A DNA stretch of 64,000 nucleotides from positions 1 to 64,000 of the forward strand of contig JAISJQ010000044.1 of the NCBI GenBank assembly GCA_031261445.1, read 5' to 3'. Shown one piece after another: positions 46,647 to 56,332 of this stretch. The translations under genes and the position numbers were made by a program. Within the stretch, counting starts at the first letter, position 1, and every line of letters begins with the position of its first letter. Origin of the DNA: Oscillospiraceae bacterium. Lineage in GTDB: Bacteria; Bacillota; Clostridia; Oscillospirales; Acutalibacteraceae. The notes under the pieces were generated by a model. The model searched no databases. It had not been told where the DNA came from and saw only the letters and a list, made by a program, of their open reading frames with translations.

Positions 46647-48590
46647 ATGACCAAGAAAAATATATATTTAGCACAGGTGGATACGTTGCGAAAATTGCCA
46701 ACGCATTACACTGTGTATTTGCCCTATGCCGTTGGCACGCTGTGGGCTTATGCCAAGCAGTCTGCAGACGTGTCCGAAAACTATCAATTGGCCGAAATGC
46801 TCTTTATGCGCGACCCCGTCGAGGACGTTGTCGCCCGGATGGACAACCCATTTTTGGTCGGCTTTTCGTGCTATATCTGGAGCACAGAATACAACAAAGC
46901 GCTGGCGCAGGCCGTGAAAAAAGCGTTTCCAGACTGCTATATCCTCTTTGGCGGACACAACGTGCCCGCCGACGGCGTGATGCTCGATGAGCTGCCGTAT
47001 GTGGACTTTTTGATGCACGATGAAGGCGAAATTCCGTTCCAAGCCCTGCTGATAGAGCTAGCCAAAGAAACCCCCGATTGGCGCAATGTCCCGGCCATTT
47101 CGTTCCGCACCGCCGAGGGCACGCAGACCAATCCGACCGCGGTGGCCGATTCTGTGGAAGATTTTCCTTCGCCCTACCTTGAGGGTCTGTTTGACGCAAT
47201 CGTCGAGCGCTATCCCCATATCCAGTGGAGCACCGTTTGGGAGACCAACCGCGGCTGTCCCCACCACTGCGCCTATTGCGATTGGGGCGAAAAAAAGTCC
47301 CGCGTGCGCCCGTTTTCCATGGAGCGCCTGCTCGCCGAAATCGAGTGGATCAGCACGCACAACGTGGGCTTTGTGTATGGCGCGGACGCCAACTTTGGGA
47401 TTCTCCCGCGCGATGAGGGCTTGCTCGATGCGCTGGCAGAGGCCAAAAGCCGCACGGGTCTGCCGCGCCTGTTTGACGTGAACACCACCAAAATCTTCAA
47501 CGACCAAACCTTCCGCATCACCGAAAAGCTCAACGCCAGCGGCCTAGACCAAACCGGCGCGAGCTTTTCGGCGCAGAGCTTGTCGCCCGTGGTGCTGAAA
47601 AACATTGGTCGCGTGAACATTGACGAAGAGAAAGTGCGCCAGTGGCTGGCGCGTTGCCGCAAGGCGGGCTACCGCACCCATACGGATCTCATCATCGGCC
47701 TGCCGGGCGAAACGCTGCAGAGCTATTGCGCGGGTGTGGAGAAAATGTTCACGCTCGGGCAGCACGAGGGCATCCGCTATTTCCCCTGCAATCTGCTCGT
47801 CAACGCCCCCATGGCCGACCCCGCCTACCGCGAAAAACACGGCATCCACACCATCCGCACCATCTTCCGTCTGACCATGGAGGCCGCGCCCGACCCCATC
47901 GATGAATTCATTGATGTTGTCGATGCCACCGCCACCATGCCGTACCCCGACAGTTTCACCGCCATCTACTTCATGCAATTGGTGCACGGCGCACACTGCT
48001 TTGGCTTGTTGCGCTTTATCGCGATGTTGCTCCATACGGAAGGCATCGTCTCCTACGCAGACTTCTACCTACATCTGCTGGATTTTTGCAGTGCGCATGA
48101 AGACACGCTCATCGGTCAGACGGTAGGTCATATGTGCCAAAACTTTTTCGACATGGCGCATGGAAAAGAGACGCAGCCGCTGCAGATAGAGGGTTTCAGC
48201 TATGGGCGCATGGGGCATGACCAATATTTCGTCGCCCGTGCCTTGCTCGATCCTGAGCGTTTCTATGCGGACGTGGACGCGTTTTTGCAGCAGTTTTCTA
48301 TTGCGCCAGAGCTGCGCGAGCAGTTGCTAAAGTACCAGCGCGAGAGCCTCCTCATGCCGGGCGGAACGGAAAAAACACGGGCGTTCGACTACGATTTCCC
48401 GGCGTACTTCCACGCAATCTACGAAGGCACGCCGATCCCGCTGGTCAAACGACCTGTGCGCTTGCGCTTTCGCTTTGAGGAGGGCACAACCGATGCCGAC
48501 CTTGTGAGCCCGCAAAAGTACTTTCACGCCATCGTGCAACTGGGGCGGTTCACCAGCAAGGCATTCTACAAAATCGAAGAGCAGTCTTAA
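46647..48590 (+). CDS. B12-binding-type radical SAM protein
   Basis: Rossmann-like N-terminus (FGGHNVPADG), ETNRGCPHHCAYCDWGEKK (CxxxCxxC), TDLIIGLPGETLQSY. Confidence 0.88.
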   Translation: MTKKNIYLAQVDTLRKLPTHYTVYLPYAVGTLWAYAKQSADVSENYQLAEMLFMRDPVEDVVARMDNPFLVGFSCYIWSTEYNKALAQAVKKAFPDCYILFGGHNVPADGVMLDELPYVDFLMHDEGEIPFQALLIELAKETPDWRNVPAISFRTAEGTQTNPTAVADSVEDFPSPYLEGLFDAIVERYPHIQWSTVWETNRGCPHHCAYCDWGEKKSRVRPFSMERLLAEIEWISTHNVGFVYGADANFGILPRDEGLLDALAEAKSRTGLPRLFDVNTTKIFNDQTFRITEKLNASGLDQTGASFSAQSLSPVVLKNIGRVNIDEEKVRQWLARCRKAGYRTHTDLIIGLPGETLQSYCAGVEKMFTLGQHEGIRYFPCNLLVNAPMADPAYREKHGIHTIRTIFRLTMEAAPDPIDEFIDVVDATATMPYPDSFTAIYFMQLVHGAHCFGLLRFIAMLLHTEGIVSYADFYLHLLDFCSAHEDTLIGQTVGHMCQNFFDMAHGKETQPLQIEGFSYGRMGHDQYFVARALLDPERFYADVDAFLQQFSIAPELREQLLKYQRESLLMPGGTEKTRAFDYDFPAYFHAIYEGTPIPLVKRPVRLRFRFEEGTTDADLVSPQKYFHAIVQLGRFTSKAFYKIEEQS

Positions 48591-48623
48591 GCCTGCGGGC
48601 ACTACGAAAGAAGGGGGCGTTGG

Positions 48624-49328
48624 ATGAAAGCGGTACTTCTGGCGGGCGGCTATGGCAGACGCATGGCGGACGCGTATCCCGCCGTCCCCAAGCCCATGAT
48701 CGCCATCGGTGGGCGACCGTTGCTGTGGCATATCATGCAGATTTACGCGCACTACGGCGTGCAGGATTTCATCGTCTGCGCGGGCTTTGGGCAACAGGTG
48801 ATCCACGACTATTTTTCGCCCGGTGTATTGCCCGGTTGCCATGTGACGGTCGCCGACACGGGGCTGGACACCACAACGGCGGGGCGCATTTTGCGCGTGC
48901 GTGAGTTATTGGCGGACGCGCCGTTTTTCCTCACCTACGGCGATGGCGTGGCGGACATCAACATACAGGCACTGCTGGATTTTCACCAAAAACAGCAAAA
49001 GGCGGCCACCATCACCGTTGTGCTCGAAACGCCGCATTTTGGCGCGGTGGAGCTGGGCGAAACGGGGCTTGTCACCGCGTTCCGCGAAAAAAATCCGCTC
49101 GACAGCCGCCGCATCAATGGCGGTTTTATGGTCTTTGAACCGGCGATTTTTGACTACCTCACGCCCGAAGCCGCCCTAGAGTGCGCCCCCATGACAAGCC
49201 TTGTGCAGGTCGAACAGTTGGCGGGCTATGCCCACGACGGCTTTTGGCAGTGCATGGATACGCCGCAGGACAAGCAGCTGCTCGAAGAGCTGTGGAACGG
49301 CGGAAACGCGCCATGGAAAGTCTGGTGA
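48624..49328 (+). CDS. rfbF: Glucose-1-phosphate cytidylyltransferase-like nucleotidyltransferase
   Basis: MKAVLLAGGYGRRMADAYPAVPKPMIAIGGRPLLWHIMQIYAHYGVQDFIVCAGFGQQVIHDYF. Confidence 0.85.
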   Translation: MKAVLLAGGYGRRMADAYPAVPKPMIAIGGRPLLWHIMQIYAHYGVQDFIVCAGFGQQVIHDYFSPGVLPGCHVTVADTGLDTTTAGRILRVRELLADAPFFLTYGDGVADINIQALLDFHQKQQKAATITVVLETPHFGAVELGETGLVTAFREKNPLDSRRINGGFMVFEPAIFDYLTPEAALECAPMTSLVQVEQLAGYAHDGFWQCMDTPQDKQLLEELWNGGNAPWKVW

Positions 49329-49331
49329 AGA

Positions 49332-50408
49332 ATGCAAACACTACAGGAATTCTATCAAGGGCGGCGCGTTTTTGTGACCGGGCACACCGGCTTTAAGGGC
49401 GCGTGGCTCTCGCAAATGCTCCGCTTGTTCGGAGCGGAAGTGACGGGCTATGCCCTCGCGCCGCCCACCGATCCTTCGCTCTACCAGCTACTGGATTTAG
49501 CGCACGAAATGACCAGCGTCATCGGCGATGTGCGCGATTTTTCTGCGCTGAAAGCGGCATTTGACAAAGCCCAGCCAGAGATCGTCTTGCATCTGGCGGC
49601 GCAACCCATCGTGCTCACGGGCTACAGCGACCCGCGCGGGACATACGACACCAACGTCATGGGCACGGTCAATCTGCTGGAATGCGTGCGGGGCGCGGCG
49701 AGCGTGCGCAGTGTCGTCAACGTCACCACCGACAAAGTCTATCGCCGCCACGAAAAGGCGCAGGAATACCACGAAGAGGACGTGCTCAATGGTTTTGACC
49801 CCTATTCCAACTCCAAAAGCTGTTCGGAACTGGTGACCAGTTGTTACGTCAACAGCTTCTTTGCGGCGGGGCAGCCGCCCGTGTCCACCATGCGTGCGGC
49901 CAACGTCATCGGCGGCGGGGACTTTGCCGCCAACCGCATCATCCCCGACTGCGTGCGTGCTAAGCGCACGCAAAAACCGCTGGTGCTGCGCAATCCCCAC
50001 GCCGTGCGCCCCTATCAATATGTGCTTGAGCCGTTGGTGGCGTATCTGCTGCTGGCCATGCGCCAGTGTGAAGAGCCGGCCCTGGCGGGCGCATACAACA
50101 TTGGGCCGGGCGCGGAGGGTTGCGTGCGCACGGAGGAGATTGTGCGCTTGTTCCAACAAGCCACCACCGCGCCAGAGACCATCGCCCAGCCCAACGCGGC
50201 CGCGCCTTATGAATCCGACTTTTTGTCGCTGGACTGCGCCAAAGCACGCGAAAAACTGCATTGGCAGCCCACCCTGTCCGTTGCCCAAGCGGTGGCGTTG
50301 ACCGCCCAGTGGGTAGATGCGTGGCTGGGCGGCGAAGACCTCAAAGCGTTTTCGCGGGCGCAAATCGCGTTTTTCTTGCAGGAATGGGCAAAACAAGGAT
50401 GTGCGTGA
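49332..50408 (+). CDS. rfbG: CDP-glucose 4,6-dehydratase
   Basis: FVTGHTGFKGAWLSQMLRLFGAEVTGYAL, HLAAQPIVLTGYSDPRGTYDTNVMGTVNLLEC, DPYSNSKSCSELV. Confidence 0.9.
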   Translation: MQTLQEFYQGRRVFVTGHTGFKGAWLSQMLRLFGAEVTGYALAPPTDPSLYQLLDLAHEMTSVIGDVRDFSALKAAFDKAQPEIVLHLAAQPIVLTGYSDPRGTYDTNVMGTVNLLECVRGAASVRSVVNVTTDKVYRRHEKAQEYHEEDVLNGFDPYSNSKSCSELVTSCYVNSFFAAGQPPVSTMRAANVIGGGDFAANRIIPDCVRAKRTQKPLVLRNPHAVRPYQYVLEPLVAYLLLAMRQCEEPALAGAYNIGPGAEGCVRTEEIVRLFQQATTAPETIAQPNAAAPYESDFLSLDCAKAREKLHWQPTLSVAQAVALTAQWVDAWLGGEDLKAFSRAQIAFFLQEWAKQGCA

Positions 50409-50455
50409 ATGCGCCTTTCGGATGCCGGCGATATATAGAGGATTGAGGGAAACGA

Positions 50456-51793
50456 ATGCAGACACAAGCCCAGGCACGGGCAGAGATTTTGGCGCAGGTG
50501 CGCCGTTATTGCGATACCTACCACGCGCCGAGCGCGTATACCCCCGGGGCGCGCATCGAATACGCCAAGCGCGTGTACGACGGCGACGAAATGACGGCGC
50601 TGGTGGATGTCGCGCTGGATTTCGTCCTGACGGCCGATCGCTATGCCGCGCAGTTTGAAGCGGACTTGGCGGCGTACTTAGGTGTGCGGCACTGCCTGCT
50701 GGTCAATTCCGGCTCTAGCGCCAATCTGCTGGCGTTCAGTGCGCTCACGTCCCCCTTGTTGGGCGACGCCGCTGTGCGTCCGGGCGATGAGGTGCTCACC
50801 GTCGCCGCCAGCTTCCCCACCACCATCGCGCCCATTGTCCAGTTCGGCGCAGTACCCGTCTTTGTGGATGTCACCCTCCCGCAGTATAACATCGATGTCG
50901 CCCAGTTGGAGACGGCGTATTCCCCTCGCATGAAAGCGGTGTTTTTGGCGCATACTTTGGGCAATCCCTTCAACATTGCGGCGGTCAAGGCGTTTTGTGC
51001 GGCGCATAAGCTCTGGCTGATTGAGGACAACTGCGATGCGTTGGGCGCGGAGTATACCTTGGACGGAACAACAGCCCGCACGGGCACGTTTGGCGATATC
51101 GGCACGTCCAGCTTCTATCCGCCGCACCACATGACCACGGGAGAGGGCGGCGCGGTCTACACAAACCACGACCAGCTGGCGCAGATTCTGCGCTCCCTGC
51201 GCGATTGGGGACGCGGCTGCGTCTGTCCCGCCGGGCAAGACGACCTCTGCGGGGCGCGGTTCGATGGCCAATTCGGCACGCTGCCGCCGGGCTATGACCA
51301 CAAATATGTCTACACCCACTTGGGCTACAACCTCAAGGCCACGGAGATGCAGGCCGCCATCGGTTGCGCACAGCTGAAAAAGCTTCCGGACTTCATCGCC
51401 CAGCGCCGAGCCAACTTTGCGCTTTTGCACGAACGGCTAATGCCCTTGCAGGATTTCCTCATTTTGCCTGTCGCCACCGAAAACGCCCAGCCCAGCTGGT
51501 TTGGCTATCCCATCACCTGCCGCGCACCTATCAGCCGAAACGCCCTTGTGCGTGCGCTCGAAGCGCAGGACATCCAAACGCGGATGCTGTTTTCGGGGAA
51601 CATTGTGCGCCACCCCTGTTTTGCGGCGCTCTCGCCCGACGCATACCGCATAGTCGGCGACCTGACGAACAGCGACCGCGTCACCGAGAGCACCTTCTGG
51701 GTGGGTGTCTCCCCAGCACTGACCCCGCCGCATCTGGCGGCCATGGCGGACGCGATTGTCCGCGCAATTGGGGGCGGAGGTTGTAACGCGTGA
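50456..51793 (+). CDS. rfbH: CDP-6-deoxy-L-threo-D-glycero-4-hexulose-3-dehydrase (E1/RfbH/AscC type)
   Basis: SSFYPPHHMTTGEGGAVYTN (His replaces PLP-Lys) and GCVCPAGQDDLC (CxC-x7-C) iron-sulfur ligand motif. Confidence 0.9.
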   Translation: MQTQAQARAEILAQVRRYCDTYHAPSAYTPGARIEYAKRVYDGDEMTALVDVALDFVLTADRYAAQFEADLAAYLGVRHCLLVNSGSSANLLAFSALTSPLLGDAAVRPGDEVLTVAASFPTTIAPIVQFGAVPVFVDVTLPQYNIDVAQLETAYSPRMKAVFLAHTLGNPFNIAAVKAFCAAHKLWLIEDNCDALGAEYTLDGTTARTGTFGDIGTSSFYPPHHMTTGEGGAVYTNHDQLAQILRSLRDWGRGCVCPAGQDDLCGARFDGQFGTLPPGYDHKYVYTHLGYNLKATEMQAAIGCAQLKKLPDFIAQRRANFALLHERLMPLQDFLILPVATENAQPSWFGYPITCRAPISRNALVRALEAQDIQTRMLFSGNIVRHPCFAALSPDAYRIVGDLTNSDRVTESTFWVGVSPALTPPHLAAMADAIVRAIGGGGCNA

Positions 51794-53616
51794 CACAACG
51801 AGTATCGGACTATATCGCGGATTTTCTGGCTGCGCATGGCATCCACGACGTCTTTAGCATCGTGGGTGGCGGGGCAATGTACCTCAACGCCGCTTTGGGC
51901 AACCATGCCGATTTGCGCTGCGTCTATAACCACCACGAGCAGGCCTGCGCCATGGCGGCGGAGGCCTATGCCCGCGTGGAGAACCGCATCGCCGCCGTGT
52001 GCGTCACCAGCGGGCCGGGCGGCACAAACGCCCTCACGGGCGTGCTGGGCGGCTGGCTGGACAGCATCCCCATGCTCGTAATCTCGGGGCAAGTGCGCTA
52101 CGACACCACCGCGCGCTCTACCGGGCTGCCGCTGCGCGCCATGGGCGATCAGGAGTTCGACATCACCCGCGCCGCCGCCTCCATGACCAAATACGCCCAC
52201 ATGGTTGTCGACCCACAAAGCATTCGTTTTTGCTTAGAAAAAGCCCTGCATCTCGCACTCACTGGGCGACCGGGCCCTTGCTGGCTGGATATCCCCCTAG
52301 ACGTGCAGGGTGCGCTGATTGACCCAGACACATTGCCTGGCTTTGCGCCCGAGACAACAGAAGAGACCATCCCGCCCATGGATACGGCGACCGTGTCGGC
52401 GGTCATCAATGCGATCCAACGCGCTCGCCGCCCCGTGCTGTATGCGGGCAATGGCATCCGCCTCTCTGGGGGCTACGCGGAATTTTTGCAAGCCGTCGAG
52501 GCGTTGGGTGTCCCTGTGGTGACGGGTTGGGACAGCATCGACCTCTTGTGGGACACGCACCCGCTCTACGTGGGGCGCGGCGGCATGATGGGCGACCGCG
52601 CGGGGAATTTCGCGGTACAAAACAGCGATCTGCTCATCGCCCTGGGTAACCGCCTGAGCATACGGCAGGTGGGCTACAACTGGAAAAGCTGGGCGCGTGC
52701 GGCGTACAAAATCATGGTGGACATCGACAAAACGGAGCTACAAAAGCCCACCATCCAAATCGATTTGCCCGTGCACGCGGATGCGCGGGATTTTCTGCGT
52801 GCCTTGCTCGCGGCACTGCCGGCCGAAGAAACGCCGCTCTTTGGCGGCGACGACTGGCGTGCGCAATGCCAAAAGTGGCGGCAAGCGTATCCCGTGGTGC
52901 TGCCCCGGCACTGCACCGCAGGCGAGAGAGCCAACGTCTATTGTTTCATCAAAGAACTCAGCCGCCGCCTGCCCGAAGGGGCGCAAACCGTGGTGGGCAA
53001 CGGTTCGGCCTGCGTGGTGGGCAGCCATGCCTACGAAATCAAAGCGGGGCAGCGGTTTATCATCAATTCCGGTGCGGCCTCCATGGGCTATGACCTGCCG
53101 GCGGCCATCGGCGTGCGCTTTGCGAGCGGGGGCGGCGAAGTCGTCTGCGTCACGGGGGACGGCAGCATCCAGATGAATCTGCAGGAGTTGCAGACCATCG
53201 TGCACCACCAGTTGCCCATCAAAATCTTTGTCATCAACAATGAGGGCTATCACTCCATTCGCCTGACCCAGCAGGGACACTTTGCCGACCTGCCGCGCAC
53301 GGGCATTGGCCCAGAGAGCGCGGACTTGTCCTTCCCATCGCTGGAAAAACTGGCCGCGGCCTATGGTCTGCCGTATACTTGCCTGTACACAAACGAAGAC
53401 ATGCCGCAGCTGGGTGAGATACTCGCACAGCCCGGCGCGTGCCTGTGTGAAGTGATGGTGTCGCCCAGTCAGCCTTTCGAGCCCAAAGCCGCCGCCAAAC
53501 GCCTGCCGGACGGCACACTCTATAGTCCGCCGCTGGAAGATTTAGCCCCCTTCTTGCCACGGGAGGAGCTGCGGGGAAACATGTTCATCCCCCTCCTAGA
53601 GGAGCGTGCGCCGTGA
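51790..53616 (+). CDS. ThDP-dependent acetolactate synthase-like enzyme (YerE-like candidate; GTG start)
   Basis: YNHHEQACAMAAEAYAR catalytic Glu, GDGSIQMNLQELQTIVHHQLPIKIFVINN ThDP motif; 4-bp overlap with rfbH. Confidence 0.88.
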   Translation: MTQRVSDYIADFLAAHGIHDVFSIVGGGAMYLNAALGNHADLRCVYNHHEQACAMAAEAYARVENRIAAVCVTSGPGGTNALTGVLGGWLDSIPMLVISGQVRYDTTARSTGLPLRAMGDQEFDITRAAASMTKYAHMVVDPQSIRFCLEKALHLALTGRPGPCWLDIPLDVQGALIDPDTLPGFAPETTEETIPPMDTATVSAVINAIQRARRPVLYAGNGIRLSGGYAEFLQAVEALGVPVVTGWDSIDLLWDTHPLYVGRGGMMGDRAGNFAVQNSDLLIALGNRLSIRQVGYNWKSWARAAYKIMVDIDKTELQKPTIQIDLPVHADARDFLRALLAALPAEETPLFGGDDWRAQCQKWRQAYPVVLPRHCTAGERANVYCFIKELSRRLPEGAQTVVGNGSACVVGSHAYEIKAGQRFIINSGAASMGYDLPAAIGVRFASGGGEVVCVTGDGSIQMNLQELQTIVHHQLPIKIFVINNEGYHSIRLTQQGHFADLPRTGIGPESADLSFPSLEKLAAAYGLPYTCLYTNEDMPQLGEILAQPGACLCEVMVSPSQPFEPKAAAKRLPDGTLYSPPLEDLAPFLPREELRGNMFIPLLEERAP

Positions 53617-54542
53617 AGAGAATACTCAGCCATGCCCTCATCACCGGGGGCACGAGCATGTTGGGGCAGGCGTTGGCGCGGCACTTGCACAAGCAAGGCG
53701 TAGTGGTCACGCTGCTTGTCCGCCCAGATTCCCCGCGTTTGCACGCTGTCCCAGCGAGCGAAAACGTCCGCTTGATCCCCTGCGACTTAGCCCATCTGTC
53801 CACACTTTCCGCCGAGAAAATCGGCACTTGCGATGCGTTTTTCCACTTAGGCTGGGTGGGCACGCGGGGGCGCGAGCGCGACGATGCCGCGCTACAGGCG
53901 CAGAACGTGCAGTACACATTAGAGGCCGTAAAACTGGCGGCGCGGCTACAGTGCGCGGTGTTCGTGGGCGCGGGGTCACAGGCGGAATACGGGCACGCCC
54001 CGCCGCCCCTCACCCCCACAACGCCCACCCACCCCGTCACCGCCTACGGCAAAGCCAAACACGCGGCGGGGCACTTATCCGCCGAGGCGTGCCGCGCACA
54101 GGGCATCGACCACGTTTGGGCGCGTATCCTGAGCGTCTACGGGCCGGGTGACCACCCCGACACCATGATGATGTCCTGCATCCAGTCGCTCGTGTGCGGC
54201 GAACCTATGGCGTTCACCGCTGGAGAGCCGCTCTGGGACTATCTCTACAGCGCGGATGCCGCGCGGGCGCTGGCGCGCATGGCATTATCTGGAAAAAACG
54301 GCACAAACTATCCCTTGGGGAGCGGACACGCGCGTCCCCTGAAGGAATACATTCTCGAGGCGCGGGACGTCCTGCGCCCGGGGCAGACGATGCAGTTGGG
54401 CGCACTGCCCACGCCGCCCGGGCAAGTCTCGCTGGCGGCGGACATCAGTCCACTCACGCGCGACACGGGCTTTGTGCCCCAAGTGCCCTTTGCAGAGGGT
54501 GTCCGCCGAACGGCGAATTGGATCAAGGAGCAGACGCAATGA
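53613..54542 (+). CDS. NAD(P)-dependent extended SDR (epimerase/reductase; GTG start)
   Basis: ALITGGTSMLGQALARHL, YGKAK catalytic YxxxK, ARILSVYGPGDHPDTM. Confidence 0.85.
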   Translation: MKRILSHALITGGTSMLGQALARHLHKQGVVVTLLVRPDSPRLHAVPASENVRLIPCDLAHLSTLSAEKIGTCDAFFHLGWVGTRGRERDDAALQAQNVQYTLEAVKLAARLQCAVFVGAGSQAEYGHAPPPLTPTTPTHPVTAYGKAKHAAGHLSAEACRAQGIDHVWARILSVYGPGDHPDTMMMSCIQSLVCGEPMAFTAGEPLWDYLYSADAARALARMALSGKNGTNYPLGSGHARPLKEYILEARDVLRPGQTMQLGALPTPPGQVSLAADISPLTRDTGFVPQVPFAEGVRRTANWIKEQTQ

Positions 54543-55489
54543 AAAAAATCAGCATTCTCATCCCCACCTATAACGAGGCCGACAACCTGTCGCTACTCTA
54601 TGATGTCGTGCGGGCGCAATTGTTGGCGCTGGCGGATCGCTACGACTACGAAATCGTCTTCATCGACAACAAGTCGACCGACGGCACGCGTGCCATCATC
54701 CGTCAGCTTTGCGCCAAAGACGAGCGCGTGAAGGCCATTTTCAACGCACGCAACTTTGGCTCAGGTGTGTCGTCCTATTACGGCAGTCTACAGACCACGG
54801 GGGACTGCACCATTGGCATGTGCGCGGACTTTCAAGATCCGCCGGAGTACATCCCGCAAATGATTGAAGCTTGGGAGCAGGGCAGCAAAATCGTCTGCAT
54901 GGTCAAAACGCAAAGCCGCGAGCACAAAGGTCTGCGCTTTGTCCGCACGCTCTATTACAAAGTCCTCAACCGCTTTTCGGATGTGGCGCTCATTGAGCAC
55001 TTCTCATCCTTTGGGCTTTGGGACAAAAGCGTCATGGACATTGGCCGGCGTTGGGGCGAGCGAGTCCCTTTCCTGCGCGGCATGACGGCGGAGGCGGGCT
55101 ATGGGATTACCATCCTGCCCTACACGCAACAAAAACGCCGCAAGGGCAAGTCCTCCTATCGTTTCTTCAAACTGTATGACGACGCCATGGTCGGCATCAC
55201 CCGCTACACCAAAGTGGGACTGCGCCTAGCGACGCTGTTGGGCGTGCTGCTCAGCGGCGTGAGCGCACTGATTGCAGTCGTTTTGCTCATTGTAAAACTG
55301 GCCAGCGGGGACGCGAGCCCGCTGGGACTGGGTGCGCTGGGCTTGGGGTTGTTTTTCCTGGGCGGTGTCCAGCTGTTCTTCATGGGCATGTTGGGGGAAT
55401 ATATCCTGAGCATCCAGCGCTACAGCATGAATCGCCCCTTGGTGTTTGAGGAAGAGCGCATCAATTTTGACGAGAAGGCGGGGGAGTAG
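54539..55489 (+). CDS. GT2 glycosyltransferase, polyprenyl-phosphate type (GtrB/DPM1-like)
   Basis: SILIPTYNEADNLSLLYDVV, MCADFQDPPEYIPQMIEAWEQG, two C-terminal TM segments; ATGA overlap. Confidence 0.9.
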   Translation: MKKISILIPTYNEADNLSLLYDVVRAQLLALADRYDYEIVFIDNKSTDGTRAIIRQLCAKDERVKAIFNARNFGSGVSSYYGSLQTTGDCTIGMCADFQDPPEYIPQMIEAWEQGSKIVCMVKTQSREHKGLRFVRTLYYKVLNRFSDVALIEHFSSFGLWDKSVMDIGRRWGERVPFLRGMTAEAGYGITILPYTQQKRRKGKSSYRFFKLYDDAMVGITRYTKVGLRLATLLGVLLSGVSALIAVVLLIVKLASGDASPLGLGALGLGLFFLGGVQLFFMGMLGEYILSIQRYSMNRPLVFEEERINFDEKAGE

Positions 55490-56332
55490 ATGCAAACAAA
55501 GCCCATCGCCTTGGTCTTTGGCGCAGGTTCGGGGGCACTGTCCCTTCTGCCGATGATGCAAGCGCAATATGACCTGCGGGCGATATTGGACAACGACCCG
55601 CAAAAATGGGGCAGCGAGATTCAGGGCATCCCCGTTTGCGCCCCCCAAACGCTGTTGGAGATTGAGCACGACAAAATCCTCATCGCCAGCGGCCACGGCG
55701 TGTCCGAAATCGTGGCGCAGCTGCTCGCGCTGGGCGTGCCCTATGCGCACATCGATGCCGACTTGGTCTACGCCGCCCAAAAGCCCCGCGTCCTCTTTCT
55801 GGAAAAACTCGCAGCACTTATGATCGAAGAGGGGACACAGGGCGCGGTGGCGGAAGCCGGTGTTTTCCGCGGCGAATTCGCGCGGGAAATCAACCGCGTG
55901 TTCCCCGCAAAAACGCTCTATTTGTTCGACACGTTCGCGGGCTTTGACGCGCGGGACGTGTCGATTGACCGCGCCCACGCGTATTCCCAGCGGGAGGGTG
56001 CGCAGTTTCGCGAAACGAGCGAAGAAGTGGTGCTCAGCCGAATGCCGCACCCAGAAAAGTGCGTCTTGCGGCGGGGCTATTTCCCCGACACCACGCAGGG
56101 GCTGGAGGCGCAGTACTGCTTCGTGAGCCTAGACATGGATCTATACCAACCCACACGCGCGGGGCTAGAGTACTTCCTGCCGCGCATGGAAAAAAACGGC
56201 GTGATTTTGCTACACGACTATTTTTCCGACGAATACATAGGCGTGAAACAGGCCGTGCAGGATTACGAAAAAGAACACGGACAGCTCCGCCTATTCCCTA
56301 TAGGCGACCTATGGAGCATTGGTATTCAATGA
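55490..56332 (+). CDS. TylF/macrocin-O-methyltransferase-like domain fused to an N-terminal nucleotide-binding domain
   Basis: N-term VFGAGSGALSLLPMM..GIPVCAP; C-term GAVAEAGVFRGEFAREINRVFPAKTLYLFDTFAGF, CFVSLDMDLYQPTRAGLEYFLPRM, HDYFS. Confidence 0.82.
   Translation: MQTKPIALVFGAGSGALSLLPMMQAQYDLRAILDNDPQKWGSEIQGIPVCAPQTLLEIEHDKILIASGHGVSEIVAQLLALGVPYAHIDADLVYAAQKPRVLFLEKLAALMIEEGTQGAVAEAGVFRGEFAREINRVFPAKTLYLFDTFAGFDARDVSIDRAHAYSQREGAQFRETSEEVVLSRMPHPEKCVLRRGYFPDTTQGLEAQYCFVSLDMDLYQPTRAGLEYFLPRMEKNGVILLHDYFSDEYIGVKQAVQDYEKEHGQLRLFPIGDLWSIGIQ

Noticed and set aside
51790-53616. Housekeeping acetolactate synthase IlvB for branched-chain amino acids
   Set aside because: No ilvN/ilvC/ilvD nearby and tight coupling with rfbH and an SDR favours a sugar-modifying role; not excluded without phylogeny.
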